Origin: Bacteroidota bacterium
GTDB lineage: Bacteria; Bacteroidota; Bacteroidia; Chitinophagales; Chitinophagaceae
Reading direction: 5' to 3'
Assembly (NCBI GenBank): GCA_018268035.1
Contig: JAFDXI010000042.1
Coordinates: 32,212-96,211 of the forward strand
DNA length: 64,000 bases
Positions 37,039 through 46,853 of the stretch are shown here, in pieces. The notes below the pieces were generated by a model that searched no databases, was not told the DNA's origin, and saw only the letters and a program-made list of their open reading frames with translations. A program made the translations under genes and the position numbers. Within the stretch, counting starts at the first letter, position 1. Every line of letters starts with the position of its first letter.

Positions 37039-38130
37039 ATGAAAAATACGCCTTTCACACAAAAACATATTGCACTGGGTGCAAAGATGGCTGAGTTTGC
37101 AGGATATAATATGCCCATCAGTTATACAGGTATCAATGCAGAGCATACTGCTGTGCGCAACAATGCAGGTGTGTTTGATGTAAGCCACATGGGTGAATTT
37201 ATACTGAAGGGCGAAAATGCTTTAGACCTTATTCAGCGCATAACGAGTAATGATGCTTCAAAGCTAACCGATGGGGTGGCACAATACAGTGCATTTACCA
37301 ACAACGACGCTGGAATTATTGATGACCTGATTGTGTATTGCATTGAAGCAAATAAAGTGTATATGCTGGTGGTGAATGCGGGCAATATAGATAAAGACTG
37401 GAACTGGGTGAATGAACACAATATAAATAATGTTGAGTTGCACAATATCAGTGATAAGACCTGCCTGCTGGCAATACAGGGACCAAATGCTACAAAGATT
37501 TTGCAACCGTTGACAGAAAAAGATATACTCAATCTGAAATATTACACTTTTGTCAAAGGCAATTTTGCTGGAGTGGACAATGTGCTCATCAGCGCCACAG
37601 GATATACAGGCGCAGGTGGTGTTGAAATTTATTTCGAAGACAAAGATGACAATGCTGATAAAATCTGGAATGCAATTTTTGAAGCAGGAAAAGATGAAAG
37701 CATACAACCTATCGGCCTTGGCGCACGGGATACTTTGAGGCTGGAAATGGGATATTGTTTGTATGGTAATGATATTGATGATACCACTTCACCACTTGAA
37801 GCAGGATTGGGATGGATTACCAAACTAAATAAAACAGTTGCTTTTACTGCCAAAGAAACTCTCGCTCACCAAAAAGCTGATGGTGTCAAAAGAAAATTGG
37901 TAGGCTTTGAAATGATAGACCGTGGTATCCCAAGACACGATTATCCAATTGCCGATGATAAAGGAAAAGTAGTTGGAAAAGTAACGAGTGGCACCCAATC
38001 ACCCACATTAGGCAAGGCCATCGGAATGGGTTATGTTGATTTAAATTCGGCATCATTAGACAATGAAATTTTTATTATGATCCGCAACAATCCTGTAAAG
38101 GCGAAAATCGTGAAGATGCCTTTTGTGTGA
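37039..38130 (+). CDS. gcvT: aminomethyltransferase (glycine cleavage system T protein)
   Basis: The T protein takes the aminomethyl group from the H protein and forms methylenetetrahydrofolate and ammonia. The 363-residue protein shows the family pattern: [14 protein letters not shown], then [12 protein letters not shown], then the folate-binding Asp region ([19 protein letters not shown]), [16 protein letters not shown], and [20 protein letters not shown]. The C-terminal barrel ends [19 protein letters not shown]. The gcvH and gcvP genes are not adjacent. Confidence 0.95.
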   Translation: MKNTPFTQKHIALGAKMAEFAGYNMPISYTGINAEHTAVRNNAGVFDVSHMGEFILKGENALDLIQRITSNDASKLTDGVAQYSAFTNNDAGIIDDLIVYCIEANKVYMLVVNAGNIDKDWNWVNEHNINNVELHNISDKTCLLAIQGPNATKILQPLTEKDILNLKYYTFVKGNFAGVDNVLISATGYTGAGGVEIYFEDKDDNADKIWNAIFEAGKDESIQPIGLGARDTLRLEMGYCLYGNDIDDTTSPLEAGLGWITKLNKTVAFTAKETLAHQKADGVKRKLVGFEMIDRGIPRHDYPIADDKGKVVGKVTSGTQSPTLGKAIGMGYVDLNSASLDNEIFIMIRNNPVKAKIVKMPFV

Positions 38131-38170
38131 TTGGTGATTTGAAATAATTCAGGAACTAACAACATCCTGC

Positions 38171-38956
38171 TTACTGTCTTACCGGAATTTTAATTGTAAC
38201 AATCGTTCCCTTTTCTTTTCCCGGCATCCATTGGATGGAGCCCCCTAAAAGTTTTGTACGATGTTCCATATTGCGCAAACCGAGGCTTTGTGTTTTTCCT
38301 GATTGAAAATTAAAGCCACAGCCGTCATCACAGATGATCAGTTCAAAAGAACTGTCAACCTTCTTTATTTGGATGGATATATTTTTGGACGATGCATGTT
38401 TGATGCAGTTTTGTAATGCTTCCTGTACTACACGGAAAAGCATGACCTGTGCGCCCGGCTCCAAAGGCAAAATTTTATAATCGCTGTCAAATTGCATCTC
38501 AATATTTCTTGAAGCATTGATGCGGCTTTTCTCTGCTTCTAAGTTTTGTACCAGGTTAAACTGGTGCAGCCATTCTTCATTCAGTGATTTTGACAAAGAG
38601 CGTAAATCCTGGATGGCTTTGCCAATAGTTTGTTCGGCAATAAAAAAGCTTTCAGGCGATTGCTGTAATTCACGGACGCCCACATTCAACAACATTTTTG
38701 TACTGCTTAAAAGCTGACCTACATTATCGTGCAATTCCTGGCTGATCTGTTTGAAAGTATGTTCCTGGGTTTCAAGTTGAGATTGAAGTAACTGTTCATT
38801 ATATTGTTTTTCCAGTTCTTCCAATTGCCGGATATGCTGGAAACGTTTTTTTTGATAATACAATAAAATAAAAACTACACCACCAGTTAAGAAAACAAAT
38901 ATTAAGATACCTGTGATGATGACAGTAAGGACTTCATGATATTGGTCGTTCGGCAT
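38171..38956 (-). CDS. membrane sensor histidine kinase (HisKA_3 / HATPase_c)
   Basis: This 261-residue kinase has one N-terminal membrane segment (about 9-33), a coiled coil, a HisKA_3 dimerisation domain with the phospho-acceptor in ISQELHDNVGQLLSS (His76) and an HATPase domain (EALQNCIKHASSKNI N box, ICDDGCGF G box, GLRNMEHRTKLLGG). The start at 38956 (MPNDQYHEVL) is chosen; it lies 55 nt inside the upstream membrane gene. There is no sensor domain of its own and no adjacent LuxR-type response regulator, so its partner must be encoded elsewhere. The preceding membrane protein may supply the input. Confidence 0.88.
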   Translation of the reverse strand: MPNDQYHEVLTVIITGILIFVFLTGGVVFILLYYQKKRFQHIRQLEELEKQYNEQLLQSQLETQEHTFKQISQELHDNVGQLLSSTKMLLNVGVRELQQSPESFFIAEQTIGKAIQDLRSLSKSLNEEWLHQFNLVQNLEAEKSRINASRNIEMQFDSDYKILPLEPGAQVMLFRVVQEALQNCIKHASSKNISIQIKKVDSSFELIICDDGCGFNFQSGKTQSLGLRNMEHRTKLLGGSIQWMPGKEKGTIVTIKIPVRQ

Positions 38957-39576
38957 AAGTAAGCGTAAATAAATAAAAAGTACATTATACAATTTGTAGG
39001 CTGTAAAACTTTTTTTAATTGTTCTGCCAGCTCAGGAAAATTATTTGAAAGAAAATTGTACATACCAAGATAAGGCAAATTGCAACTATAAAAAATAATT
39101 AAACCAATAGCAATCCAAAATTCACTGTGACGGCGGAACCTTATTAACTGTGCAGAAGTAAATAACTGATAGCAATACGCCACCGACCAAAATACAGTGA
39201 AAGAAAAACCTGCTAAGATCAGGTAGCTGTTCCAATGGTTAAGGCCATTAAACAAATGGAATGTGGTTATATACCAGAATACAGGAAATAATATGAGGAA
39301 TAGCCGATTGATAATTTTTTGAAACCTGCTTTTCAATATGAAGGAATAATAAAATGCAAATACCCAGAATTCAATTAGCATGAAGACATTATATACCGGG
39401 TGGTTAGATCTTAAATGTAATGCTGTTAAAAAATAATTAGCTATTATTTCATTAATTAATGTAATGCCTAAAAGAATAGAAAAAATTTTAAGATGAATTG
39501 GATAGTTCAACTTAAAACTTACCAGGCTCGTTAAAAATGACAGCCCTAAAATAAATATGTATAAATAAAAGAACAA
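38902..39576 (-). CDS. multi-pass membrane protein preceding the histidine kinase
   Basis: This 224-residue protein is almost entirely hydrophobic, with about seven predicted membrane segments and no family that I can name. The likely start is the TTG at 39576, 9 nt after the upstream stop; the reading frame begins there as MFFYLYIFILGLSF. Its 3' end overlaps the kinase gene by 55 nt, implying coupled translation. By position it is a candidate membrane sensor for the kinase; this is inference from gene order only. Confidence 0.72.
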   Translation of the reverse strand: MFFYLYIFILGLSFLTSLVSFKLNYPIHLKIFSILLGITLINEIIANYFLTALHLRSNHPVYNVFMLIEFWVFAFYYSFILKSRFQKIINRLFLILFPVFWYITTFHLFNGLNHWNSYLILAGFSFTVFWSVAYCYQLFTSAQLIRFRRHSEFWIAIGLIIFYSCNLPYLGMYNFLSNNFPELAEQLKKVLQPTNCIMYFLFIYAYLCRTTNIMKSLLSSSQVS

Positions 39577-39585
39577 TTGAAAAAT

Positions 39586-40329
39586 TTATATTGGCAGGCT
39601 TGACCCTGGACATGGTTTATCTTTTGGTGGCGGGCAGGGATTTCCTGTATCACCTGATGCTCCACCTAAAATAACGATTACATGTTTATTACTTAAACTA
39701 TTATCCAGATTAATATCAGGTCCTCTTAAAGTAAATATTAGTGTTAATTGTTTAGGGTAATGATCATCATCAGAATTAAATGTTTTGATATATGGGCTGT
39801 TTGCAGGTAAATAAGCGGCAAAGTTTGCAATGAGGTTTTTTATAGTATGTGCATTAATAAAATCAAGCAGTTCACTAACAGAGTCTATTGTATATACTAT
39901 AGATTTTGTTTCTATAAAACCGTTACCTTGAAGTATTGGTAAAATAACTGTTTGATATTGGGTAACCCAGGTATTTGCAGTGGTTTTATCCAAATTAATT
40001 AAATAACCACCTTCATCCATGGTATAATATTTTTCAATATCAATGTTTTTATTATGAACAGGTGTATAGATTAATGTGATCTGGTTTTCATCATCATCTT
40101 TGCTGGCAAAATAAACCCGCATGCCACCGGTATTATCAGCACCTACATCTTTTTGAATATTATGTAGAAGCTTTTTAAATTCTTTAATCCTGTAACGGGA
40201 ATGATCACCCAGTAAATGATCAATATGAAAAGCCTGATCAAGTAAATCTTTTTTGTCAAGAAAATTATCAATACGCAAAAGACCTAATGCATGATCAATA
40301 ATCACTTTTGTGATGGCTGCTTGTGACAT
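39586..40329 (-). CDS. hypothetical protein, first gene of the kinase operon
   Basis: This 247-residue soluble protein has no signal peptide and no recognised domain. The middle is mixed alpha/beta with many Asp and Asn. The C terminus is short, proline- and cysteine-rich and disordered (NPCPPPKDKPCPGSS). It is followed after 9 nt by the membrane protein and then the kinase, so the three form one operon. Confidence 0.6.
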   Translation of the reverse strand: MSQAAITKVIIDHALGLLRIDNFLDKKDLLDQAFHIDHLLGDHSRYRIKEFKKLLHNIQKDVGADNTGGMRVYFASKDDDENQITLIYTPVHNKNIDIEKYYTMDEGGYLINLDKTTANTWVTQYQTVILPILQGNGFIETKSIVYTIDSVSELLDFINAHTIKNLIANFAAYLPANSPYIKTFNSDDDHYPKQLTLIFTLRGPDINLDNSLSNKHVIVILGGASGDTGNPCPPPKDKPCPGSSLPI

Positions 40330-40422
40330 AGTATTTTTTTTAAACCATAAATTTCAAATATCTTTTTTCAAAAATCAAGAGTAATATTCACCCTTAATAA
40401 TGGGAAAATCCACGTTGCCTTT

Positions 40423-41145
40423 TTATAAATTCAGATAATAACCATCAAGCAATTGAATAAACGCATTATTATACCTGTTGTTCTCATCTGAAATAATTAT
40501 TTCTTCAGTAAGCATTTCACCGGATTCTTTTCTGATACAAAACATTCCCCTGAACCAATTTTTTTTTGCATGTTGCTTTACCAAACATTTTTTCCTGATA
40601 TATAATTTGTTTTTCAATAATAAATTTTCCAAAGTTGATATTCTGTGAAAGGGCAATAACAAAAACAAATAACCCTCATCATTCAGTAACAGGCCTGCTA
40701 TCGAAATTAATTCATCCAGCTTTAAATCAGAGCTGTGTAGTGCAAGGTTTCTTTTTATGTTCTTACTTTTTAAATCATCCTCATAAAATGGCGGATTTGA
40801 AATAATGATGTCATTTTTTTTTGATGCATGTAATGCAAATTTTTGAATGGAAGAATGATTAACACTCAGCCTTTCTTTCCAGGGAGAGCTTTCAAAATTT
40901 TCACTTGCCTGTTGTGCTGCTTCGATATCTATTTCTACAGCATCAATTGTAGCTGTTGTATAAGTCTGAGCCAGCATTAAAGAAAGCAAACCTGTGCCTG
41001 TACCAATATCTAAAATTTGTTTAACCTCACCATCTGAACTTTGTGCCACCCATGCACCAAACAAACAGGCATCAGTGCAAACCTTCATGGCACATTTATC
41101 CTGTTGAACAGTGAATTGTTTAAACCGGAAATAATCGTTGGACAT
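40423..41145 (-). CDS. trmN6: tRNA1(Val) (adenine(37)-N6)-methyltransferase
   Basis: This 240-residue SAM-dependent methyltransferase of the YfiC/TrmN6 family methylates the N6 position of A37 in tRNA1-Val. Visible motifs are the opening FRFKQFTVQQDKCAMKV, which is typical of the family, motif I LDIGTGTGLLSL (46-56) and the amino-methyltransferase motif IISNPPFYEDDL (Asn117-Phe120). Length fits the family. It is followed at 41176 by a VOC-family gene on the same strand. Confidence 0.9.
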   Translation of the reverse strand: MSNDYFRFKQFTVQQDKCAMKVCTDACLFGAWVAQSSDGEVKQILDIGTGTGLLSLMLAQTYTTATIDAVEIDIEAAQQASENFESSPWKERLSVNHSSIQKFALHASKKNDIIISNPPFYEDDLKSKNIKRNLALHSSDLKLDELISIAGLLLNDEGYLFLLLPFHRISTLENLLLKNKLYIRKKCLVKQHAKKNWFRGMFCIRKESGEMLTEEIIISDENNRYNNAFIQLLDGYYLNL

Positions 41146-41175
41146 TTTAAAACAATAAAAAAAATTAATACTTCA

Positions 41176-41673
41176 CTATATTGTTTCAGCAGGAGCTTCT
41201 GCTAACAGATCTTCTATGTTCAATTCTTTTGTAAACATATTAATATTCCCATCTGCATCCACCGGCCATTGATCACGGGGTTTATCCCAGTACAATTCCA
41301 CGCCGTTACCATCAGGGTCGTTCAGGTACAAAGCTTCTGAAACTCCATGATCTGCAAAACCTGTAAACGGATATTTTGCATTGAGTAAAATTTTAAAAAT
41401 GATAGCCAGTTCTTTTCTTGAAGGATAGAGTATAGCGAGATGAAATAATCCTGCAGCGAGAAGTGGCGCAGGTTGTGCATTTTTACTGTACCAGGTGTTT
41501 AAACCAATGTGATGGTGATAACCATCGGCGGCAATAAAAACAGCCTGAGTGCCAAACCTGTCCATCACTTTGAAGCCAAGCAAATCCCTGTAAAAAGATA
41601 AAGCACGTTCAAGGTCTGCAACTTTTAAATGCACATGTCCGATCCTGGTACCGGAAGGAACTTCATAAGCCAT
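41176..41673 (-). CDS. VOC-family protein (glyoxalase / extradiol dioxygenase-like)
   Basis: This 165-residue metalloprotein-like fold has two paired beta-alpha-beta modules. The first reads TRIGHVHLKVADLERALSFYRDLLGF and the second includes DHGVSEALYLNDPDGNGVELYWDKP. His14 or His16, the His of LAILYP-type strands (HLAIL) and Glu in GVELYW are candidate metal ligands, resembling catechol 2,3-dioxygenase-like CatE proteins. Substrate is unknown. It lies 30 nt before trmN6 in the same orientation. Confidence 0.85.
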   Translation of the reverse strand: MAYEVPSGTRIGHVHLKVADLERALSFYRDLLGFKVMDRFGTQAVFIAADGYHHHIGLNTWYSKNAQPAPLLAAGLFHLAILYPSRKELAIIFKILLNAKYPFTGFADHGVSEALYLNDPDGNGVELYWDKPRDQWPVDADGNINMFTKELNIEDLLAEAPAETI

Positions 41674-41783
41674 AATACAATTTTAATGGAAATGTAGGAA
41701 ACAATTTTTGGAAATAAATGTCATGTTCACAATTAAAATGTTGCTCAATAATAATTACCTTGCCCATCCAAAAAAAGTAAACA

Positions 41784-43775
41784 ATGGATAATAAAGCTGA
41801 ATTATGTATCAATACAGTTCGGTTGCTCGCAGCCGATGCAGTACAAAAAGCCAATTCAGGCCATCCGGGCACACCAATGGCTACTGCTCCAATGGGTCAT
41901 GTGTTATGGAGCAAAATCATGAAGTATAATCCACAAAACCCTGAATGGCCAAACCGTGACAGGTTTATTTTATCTGCGGGCCATGCGTGTATGTTGCAAT
42001 ATGCTTATTTGTATTTAACCGGTTATGATCTCACACTGGATGATATAAAAAATTTCAGGCAGTTGCATAGCAAAACTGCAGGCCATCCTGAATATGGGTT
42101 AGCGCCGGGCGTTGAAATCACTACAGGGCCTTTGGGACAAGGTTTTGCAAATGGTGTAGGTATGGCAATCGCTCAGCAATATCTTGCTTCACGTTATAAT
42201 AAAGAAGACTTCGACATTTTTGATTATAAAATTTATGCTATTTGCAGCGATGGCGATTTGATGGAAGGTGTTAGTGCCGAAGCTGCATCTATTGCCGGCC
42301 ATTTAAAGCTTGGCAACATCATTTACCTGTATGATAATAACCATATTTCAATTGAAGGTGACACATCACTTGCTTTTGATGAAGATGTGGCCAAGCGTTT
42401 TGAAGCGTATGGATGGCATACACAATCTGTTGCTGATGGTAATGATATTGAAGCAATGGAAGCAGCTATTGTGAATGCGCAAAATGAAAAAAGCAGGCCT
42501 TCAATAATTTTGGTGAGGACGCATATTGCTTTCGGCGCTCCTAATGCCGTTGATACAGCAGAATCTCATGGGGCACCATTGGGTGATAAAGAATTAAGGG
42601 CTACCAAAGAAAACCTTGGTTTCAATCCTGATGAATCATTTGTGGTGGCTGATGAAGTGCTGAATTTTTACAGGAATGCCGGAGCAAAAGGAGCAGCAAC
42701 AGAAAAAAGATGGAATGAACTCTTTGCTGCATACAAGGAAAAATATCCTGAGCTTGCAAATGAATATGAACTATTCAGCAGTGGGCAATTGCCTGAAGGA
42801 TGGAAAGATAAATTACCAACATTCAATGCAGGTGATAAAGAAGCTACCCGTTCGGCATCAGGTAAAACATTAAATGCTATTGCAGATTATTTTCCATTGT
42901 TGATTGGTGGCGCTGCCGACCTGGCTCCTTCCACCAATACTTTATTAAAAAAATATCAGTCGTTTGAGCCTGGTAATCATGGTGGCAGAAATTTTCATTT
43001 TGGTATCCGCGAACATGCAATGGGTTCTATACTCAATGGGATGGCAGTAACAAAAGGTATCACACCTTATGGTGCAACATTTTTAATTTTTAGTGAATAC
43101 ATGCGGCCACCAATCCGTTTGGCTGCAATCATGAAAATAAAACCGGTTTTTGTTTATACACATGACAGCATAGGCCTTGGCGAAGATGGAACAACACATC
43201 AACCGGTTGAGCAATTGGCATCATTAAGATCTATTCCTAATATCACAGTTATTCGTCCTGCTGATTCCAATGAAACAGCACAGGCATGGCGGGTAGCATT
43301 GGAGCATAAAGGTGGCCCTGCAGTATTGGTTTTATCAAGACAAAAACTGCCTATTTTAGATCAGACAAAATATGCAAATGCAAGAGGGTTGGAAAAAGGA
43401 GCTTATGTTTTATCAGATGCAGAAAATTATTCAGTGATATTGATTGCAACAGGGAGTGAAGTTTCTCTCGCATTAAAAGCACAGGAAGCATTACAACAGG
43501 AAAATATTGCAGCACGTGTTGTGAGTATGCCATCATGGGAGTTGTTTGAAAAACAGGATGAAGCATATAAAGAATCAGTATTGCCTAAAACAAAAAGAAA
43601 ACGTTTATCTGTTGAAGCCGGATCATCTTTGGGCTGGCACAAATATGTAACAGATGAAGGTGATGTAGTTGCAATTGACAGGTTTGGTGAATCTGCACCG
43701 GGTGATGAAGTGATGAAAGAATTTGGTTTTAGTGTAGAAAATGTTGTTGCAAAAGCAAAGGCTTTATTGAAATAA
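41784..43775 (+). CDS. tkt: transketolase
   Basis: This thiamine-diphosphate enzyme of the non-oxidative pentose phosphate pathway transfers two-carbon units between sugar phosphates. The full-length 663-residue protein has KANSGHPGTPM near the N terminus, the ThDP/metal motif GDGDLMEG-like (CSDGDLMEGVSAEAAS) with the later NNHISIEG, the pyrimidine domain start NFHFGIREHAMGSILNGMA, and the C-terminal SWELFEKQDEAY segment. A strong terminator follows. Confidence 0.96.
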   Translation: MDNKAELCINTVRLLAADAVQKANSGHPGTPMATAPMGHVLWSKIMKYNPQNPEWPNRDRFILSAGHACMLQYAYLYLTGYDLTLDDIKNFRQLHSKTAGHPEYGLAPGVEITTGPLGQGFANGVGMAIAQQYLASRYNKEDFDIFDYKIYAICSDGDLMEGVSAEAASIAGHLKLGNIIYLYDNNHISIEGDTSLAFDEDVAKRFEAYGWHTQSVADGNDIEAMEAAIVNAQNEKSRPSIILVRTHIAFGAPNAVDTAESHGAPLGDKELRATKENLGFNPDESFVVADEVLNFYRNAGAKGAATEKRWNELFAAYKEKYPELANEYELFSSGQLPEGWKDKLPTFNAGDKEATRSASGKTLNAIADYFPLLIGGAADLAPSTNTLLKKYQSFEPGNHGGRNFHFGIREHAMGSILNGMAVTKGITPYGATFLIFSEYMRPPIRLAAIMKIKPVFVYTHDSIGLGEDGTTHQPVEQLASLRSIPNITVIRPADSNETAQAWRVALEHKGGPAVLVLSRQKLPILDQTKYANARGLEKGAYVLSDAENYSVILIATGSEVSLALKAQEALQQENIAARVVSMPSWELFEKQDEAYKESVLPKTKRKRLSVEAGSSLGWHKYVTDEGDVVAIDRFGESAPGDEVMKEFGFSVENVVAKAKALLK

Positions 43776-43797
43776 AGTTTAAAATAAATTTGACAAA

Positions 43798-43836
43798 AAC
43801 GGGTTGTTGTTACTGAATCAACAACCCGTTTTTTTT
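43798..43836 (+). terminator. rho-independent terminator of transketolase
   Basis: A perfect 12-bp stem (AACGGGTTGTTG at 43798-43809, complement at 43819-43830) with a 9-nt loop is followed by an eight-base T run. Confidence 0.9.
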
Positions 43837-43914
43837 ATAAAATAAATTTAAGCATTGATTGATAAAATTTCTGAATGTAATTTTCATTCAACGCTTTGCA
43901 TAGCGATAATTTTA

Positions 43915-45576
43915 TTATCCCTTCTTTACTTCTTTGGCCCAGGTATCTTTTAACGTAACTGTCCTGTTGAAGATTAGTTTGTCTTTAGATGAATTTTTAT
44001 CTAAAGCAAAATAACCTTTGCGTAAAAACTGATAGTGTTCACCTGTAACTGCATTTTTTAAAGCGGGCTCAGCATATACTTCAGGAATTATTTCCAGAGA
44101 ATTTTCATTGATATAATCTTTAAAATCGCCTGCTGCTGATGATGGGTCTTCCACTTTGAACAAACGGTCATACAACCTTACTTCAACAGGAATTGCATGA
44201 GCAGCGCTCACCCAATGTAAAGTACCTTTTACTTTAATGTTGGAAGTATCATTACCACTTTTACTTTCGGATATAAAAGAACAATTCAATTGAATAATTT
44301 TTCCTTCAGCATCTTTTACCACCTCATCACATTTGATAATATAAGCGCCTTTCAAACGTACCATTCCACCAGGAAATAAACGGAAGAATTTTTTAGGAGG
44401 CACCTCCATAAAATCATCTTGTTCTATATACAGTTCTTTGCTGAAAGGTACTTCACGGAAACCACCATTTACATCTTCGGGATTATCTTCCACACTTACC
44501 ATTTCATTCTCTTCAGAATAATTGGTGAGCACCACTTTTATCGGGTCAAAGACTACCATACGACGCAAAGCAATTTTATTCAAATCTTCTCTTGCACAAA
44601 ATTCAAGCAGGCTGAGCTCAGTAACATTTTCTCTTTTTGCAATACCTGCACGATCGCAAAAATCACGGATGGATTCAGGAGTATAACCTCTTCTTCTCAG
44701 GCCACTGATGGTAGGCATACGTGGATCGTCCCAACCATCAACATATTTTTCATTCACCAATTGCAACAGTTTGCGTTTGCTCATCACAGTATAACTGATA
44801 TTGCGCCTTGCAAATTCATATTGATGTGAAAGATAGATATCCAGTTTTTCAATAAACCAGTTATACAATTCACGGTGTGGCACAAACTCCAGTGTACAAA
44901 TACTATGGGTAATGTGTTCTAATGAATCACTTTGTCCGTGTGCAAAATCATACATCGGATAGATGCACCATTTATCAAAGGTGCGATGGTGGTGTGCATG
45001 TTTGATGCGGTACATCACAGGATCACGCATCAGCATATTGATATGCGACATATCAATTTTTGCACGCAACACCCTTTCACCATCTTTAAATTTTCCAGCC
45101 TTCATAGCTTCAAACAATTCAATGTTTTCTTCCACACTCCTGTCGCGGAATTTACTGTTGGTGCCGGGCATTGTTGGTGTGCCTTTTTCACGGGCAATTG
45201 TTTCACTGTCGCTGTCATCAACATAAGCATAGCCAAGCCTGATGAGTTTTATCGCAAACAGGTACAGATCTTCAAAATAATCAGAAGCATACAATTCATT
45301 TTTCCATTCAAAACCCAGCCAGTGTACATCATTTTTTATGCTTTCCACATATTCTGTTTCTTCTGTTGAAGGATTGGTATCATCAAAGCGAAGGTTGGTA
45401 TAGCCGCCATATTTTTTTGATAAACCAAAATTCAAAACAATACTGGCTGCGTGTCCCAAATGCAGGTAACCATTGGGCTCAGGTGGAAAACGGGTCACGA
45501 TAGAAGCATGTTTCCCTGATTTCAAATCATTTTCTATTATCTCTTCTAAAAAGTTTAAAGATTTTTCTTCTGCCAT
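43915..45576 (-). CDS. glnS: glutaminyl-tRNA synthetase
   Basis: This enzyme charges tRNA-Gln directly. The 553-residue class I synthetase has the HIGH-type motif PPEPNGYLHLGHA (about 27-39), the KMSKS-type motif VMSKRKL near 266 and the C-terminal anticodon-binding beta barrels. Length matches E. coli GlnS (about 554). Bacteria with GlnS generally do not depend on the GatCAB amidotransferase route for Gln-tRNA. A consensus -7 box (45584-45591) ends 7 nt before the start codon. Confidence 0.96.
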   Translation of the reverse strand: MAEEKSLNFLEEIIENDLKSGKHASIVTRFPPEPNGYLHLGHAASIVLNFGLSKKYGGYTNLRFDDTNPSTEETEYVESIKNDVHWLGFEWKNELYASDYFEDLYLFAIKLIRLGYAYVDDSDSETIAREKGTPTMPGTNSKFRDRSVEENIELFEAMKAGKFKDGERVLRAKIDMSHINMLMRDPVMYRIKHAHHHRTFDKWCIYPMYDFAHGQSDSLEHITHSICTLEFVPHRELYNWFIEKLDIYLSHQYEFARRNISYTVMSKRKLLQLVNEKYVDGWDDPRMPTISGLRRRGYTPESIRDFCDRAGIAKRENVTELSLLEFCAREDLNKIALRRMVVFDPIKVVLTNYSEENEMVSVEDNPEDVNGGFREVPFSKELYIEQDDFMEVPPKKFFRLFPGGMVRLKGAYIIKCDEVVKDAEGKIIQLNCSFISESKSGNDTSNIKVKGTLHWVSAAHAIPVEVRLYDRLFKVEDPSSAAGDFKDYINENSLEIIPEVYAEPALKNAVTGEHYQFLRKGYFALDKNSSKDKLIFNRTVTLKDTWAKEVKKG

Positions 45577-45583
45577 AAGCGGG

Positions 45584-45591
45584 CAAAGATA
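45584..45591 (-). promoter_or_regulatory. candidate -7 element abutting glnS
   Basis: TATCTTTG on the minus strand is an exact TAnnTTTG match ending 7 nt before the ATG at 45576, which would make the mRNA leaderless or nearly so. No TTTG is present at the -33 spacing. Confidence 0.4.
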
Positions 45592-45746
45592 AATGTAATA
45601 CCTGCCTTGTTGTTAAAAGCTGAATTTTACTCAACCATAATTTTTTAAAAGAAAAGTTAAACTGTGATTCAAAATATCATGAAAAATTAATGTGGACTAT
45701 TTGTTAATTAACTTGTCTTAATTATAAAGTCTGTGTTATTTGCGTC

Positions 45747-46448
45747 ATGCGTTTAAATTGTCCTTACCTGTTTAATTTTTCGGTACTTGCAACTGTTGCT
45801 GGGATTTTTTCTTTCGCATCCTGTGCAGAGCACAGTACACAAATTACAAATATGAGTGAACAAAAAATATCAGCAGCTAATACTGATACAGCAAGTTTTG
45901 GAACCGGTTGTTTCTGGTGCACCGAAGCAATTTATGAAAGGCTGAATGGCGTGGTAAAAGTAATTAGTGGTTATAGTGGTGGTAATATACCTGACCCCAC
46001 TTATGAAGAAGTTTCAACAGGTACAACAGGCCATGCAGAATGTTGCCAGATTATTTATGATCCTTCAGTAATCAGTTTTGATGAATTGCTGCATGTATTT
46101 TGGAAAACACATGACCCTACAAGCTTAAACAGACAGGGAAATGATGTAGGCCCCCAATATCGCAGTGTAATTTTTTATCACAACGAAAGACAAAAAGAAT
46201 TAGCAGAAAAGTACAAACAGGAATTGAACGACAGCAATGTATTTAATAAACCTGTTGTTACAGCAATAGAACCTTTTAAGAATTTTTATAAGGCTGAAGA
46301 TTACCATCAGAATTATTTTGATTACAACCCTGGCCAGATGTATTGCCGTTTGGTTATCCTGCCTAAAGTTGAAAAGTTTGAAAGAATCTTTAAAGATAAA
46401 TTGAAGACTTCTGCCAGGAAAGAAGAAATGGCCAATAACAAAGATTAA
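45747..46448 (+). CDS. msrA: peptide-methionine (S)-S-oxide reductase, predicted lipoprotein
   Basis: This enzyme reduces methionine-S-sulfoxide in damaged proteins. The 233-residue protein has the catalytic motif GTGCFWCTEAIYE (nucleophile Cys55), then GYSGG, YEEVSTGTTGHAE and FWKTHDPTSLNRQGNDVGPQYRS, all diagnostic of MsrA. The N terminus is a signal peptide with lipobox FASC (Cys26), so this copy should act in the envelope rather than the cytoplasm. The DciA-like gene begins 17 nt downstream. Confidence 0.93.
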   Translation: MRLNCPYLFNFSVLATVAGIFSFASCAEHSTQITNMSEQKISAANTDTASFGTGCFWCTEAIYERLNGVVKVISGYSGGNIPDPTYEEVSTGTTGHAECCQIIYDPSVISFDELLHVFWKTHDPTSLNRQGNDVGPQYRSVIFYHNERQKELAEKYKQELNDSNVFNKPVVTAIEPFKNFYKAEDYHQNYFDYNPGQMYCRLVILPKVEKFERIFKDKLKTSARKEEMANNKD

Positions 46449-46465
46449 GTTCATTAGATTTGCTC

Positions 46466-46747
46466 ATGGCTCAAATGCATATTGGTGAAGCACTAAAAGA
46501 ATTTCTTAATAAAAGCAACCTTAAGTATGGTTTAAGGGCAGTGCAAATTGAAGATGTGTGGGAAGAAATTATGGGCAAAACCATTGCCCGATATACCGAT
46601 AAAATTCAGATAATAAAAGACACCCTCTATATTTATACTTCTGTAGGTGCATTAAAGCAAGAACTGATTTTTCAGAAACCAAAAATTATCCAAAGGGTAA
46701 ATGAAGCTTTGAAAGAAAATGTAATTCGGGAAGTAATTGTAAAATAG
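46466..46747 (+). CDS. DUF721 / DciA-like protein
   Basis: This 93-residue protein is of the DUF721 family, which includes DciA, a loader of the replicative helicase in bacteria without DnaC. The signature is the segment AVQIEDVWEEIMGKTIARYTDKI followed by a KH-like half (TLYIYTSVGALKQELIFQKPKIIQRVNE). The ATG at 46466 is preferred over an upstream TTG at 46460. It is the last core-type gene before the accessory island. Confidence 0.85.
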   Translation: MAQMHIGEALKEFLNKSNLKYGLRAVQIEDVWEEIMGKTIARYTDKIQIIKDTLYIYTSVGALKQELIFQKPKIIQRVNEALKENVIREVIVK

Positions 46748-46853
46748 TTGCAATCGTAGATGCAGTAATAACAGACAACATGAAATGTTTTATTTCAAAA
46801 ATTTCCTCACCGCACTTAAAGGGACAAGTCGGGTGTGACTGCTGCGATGGCTT

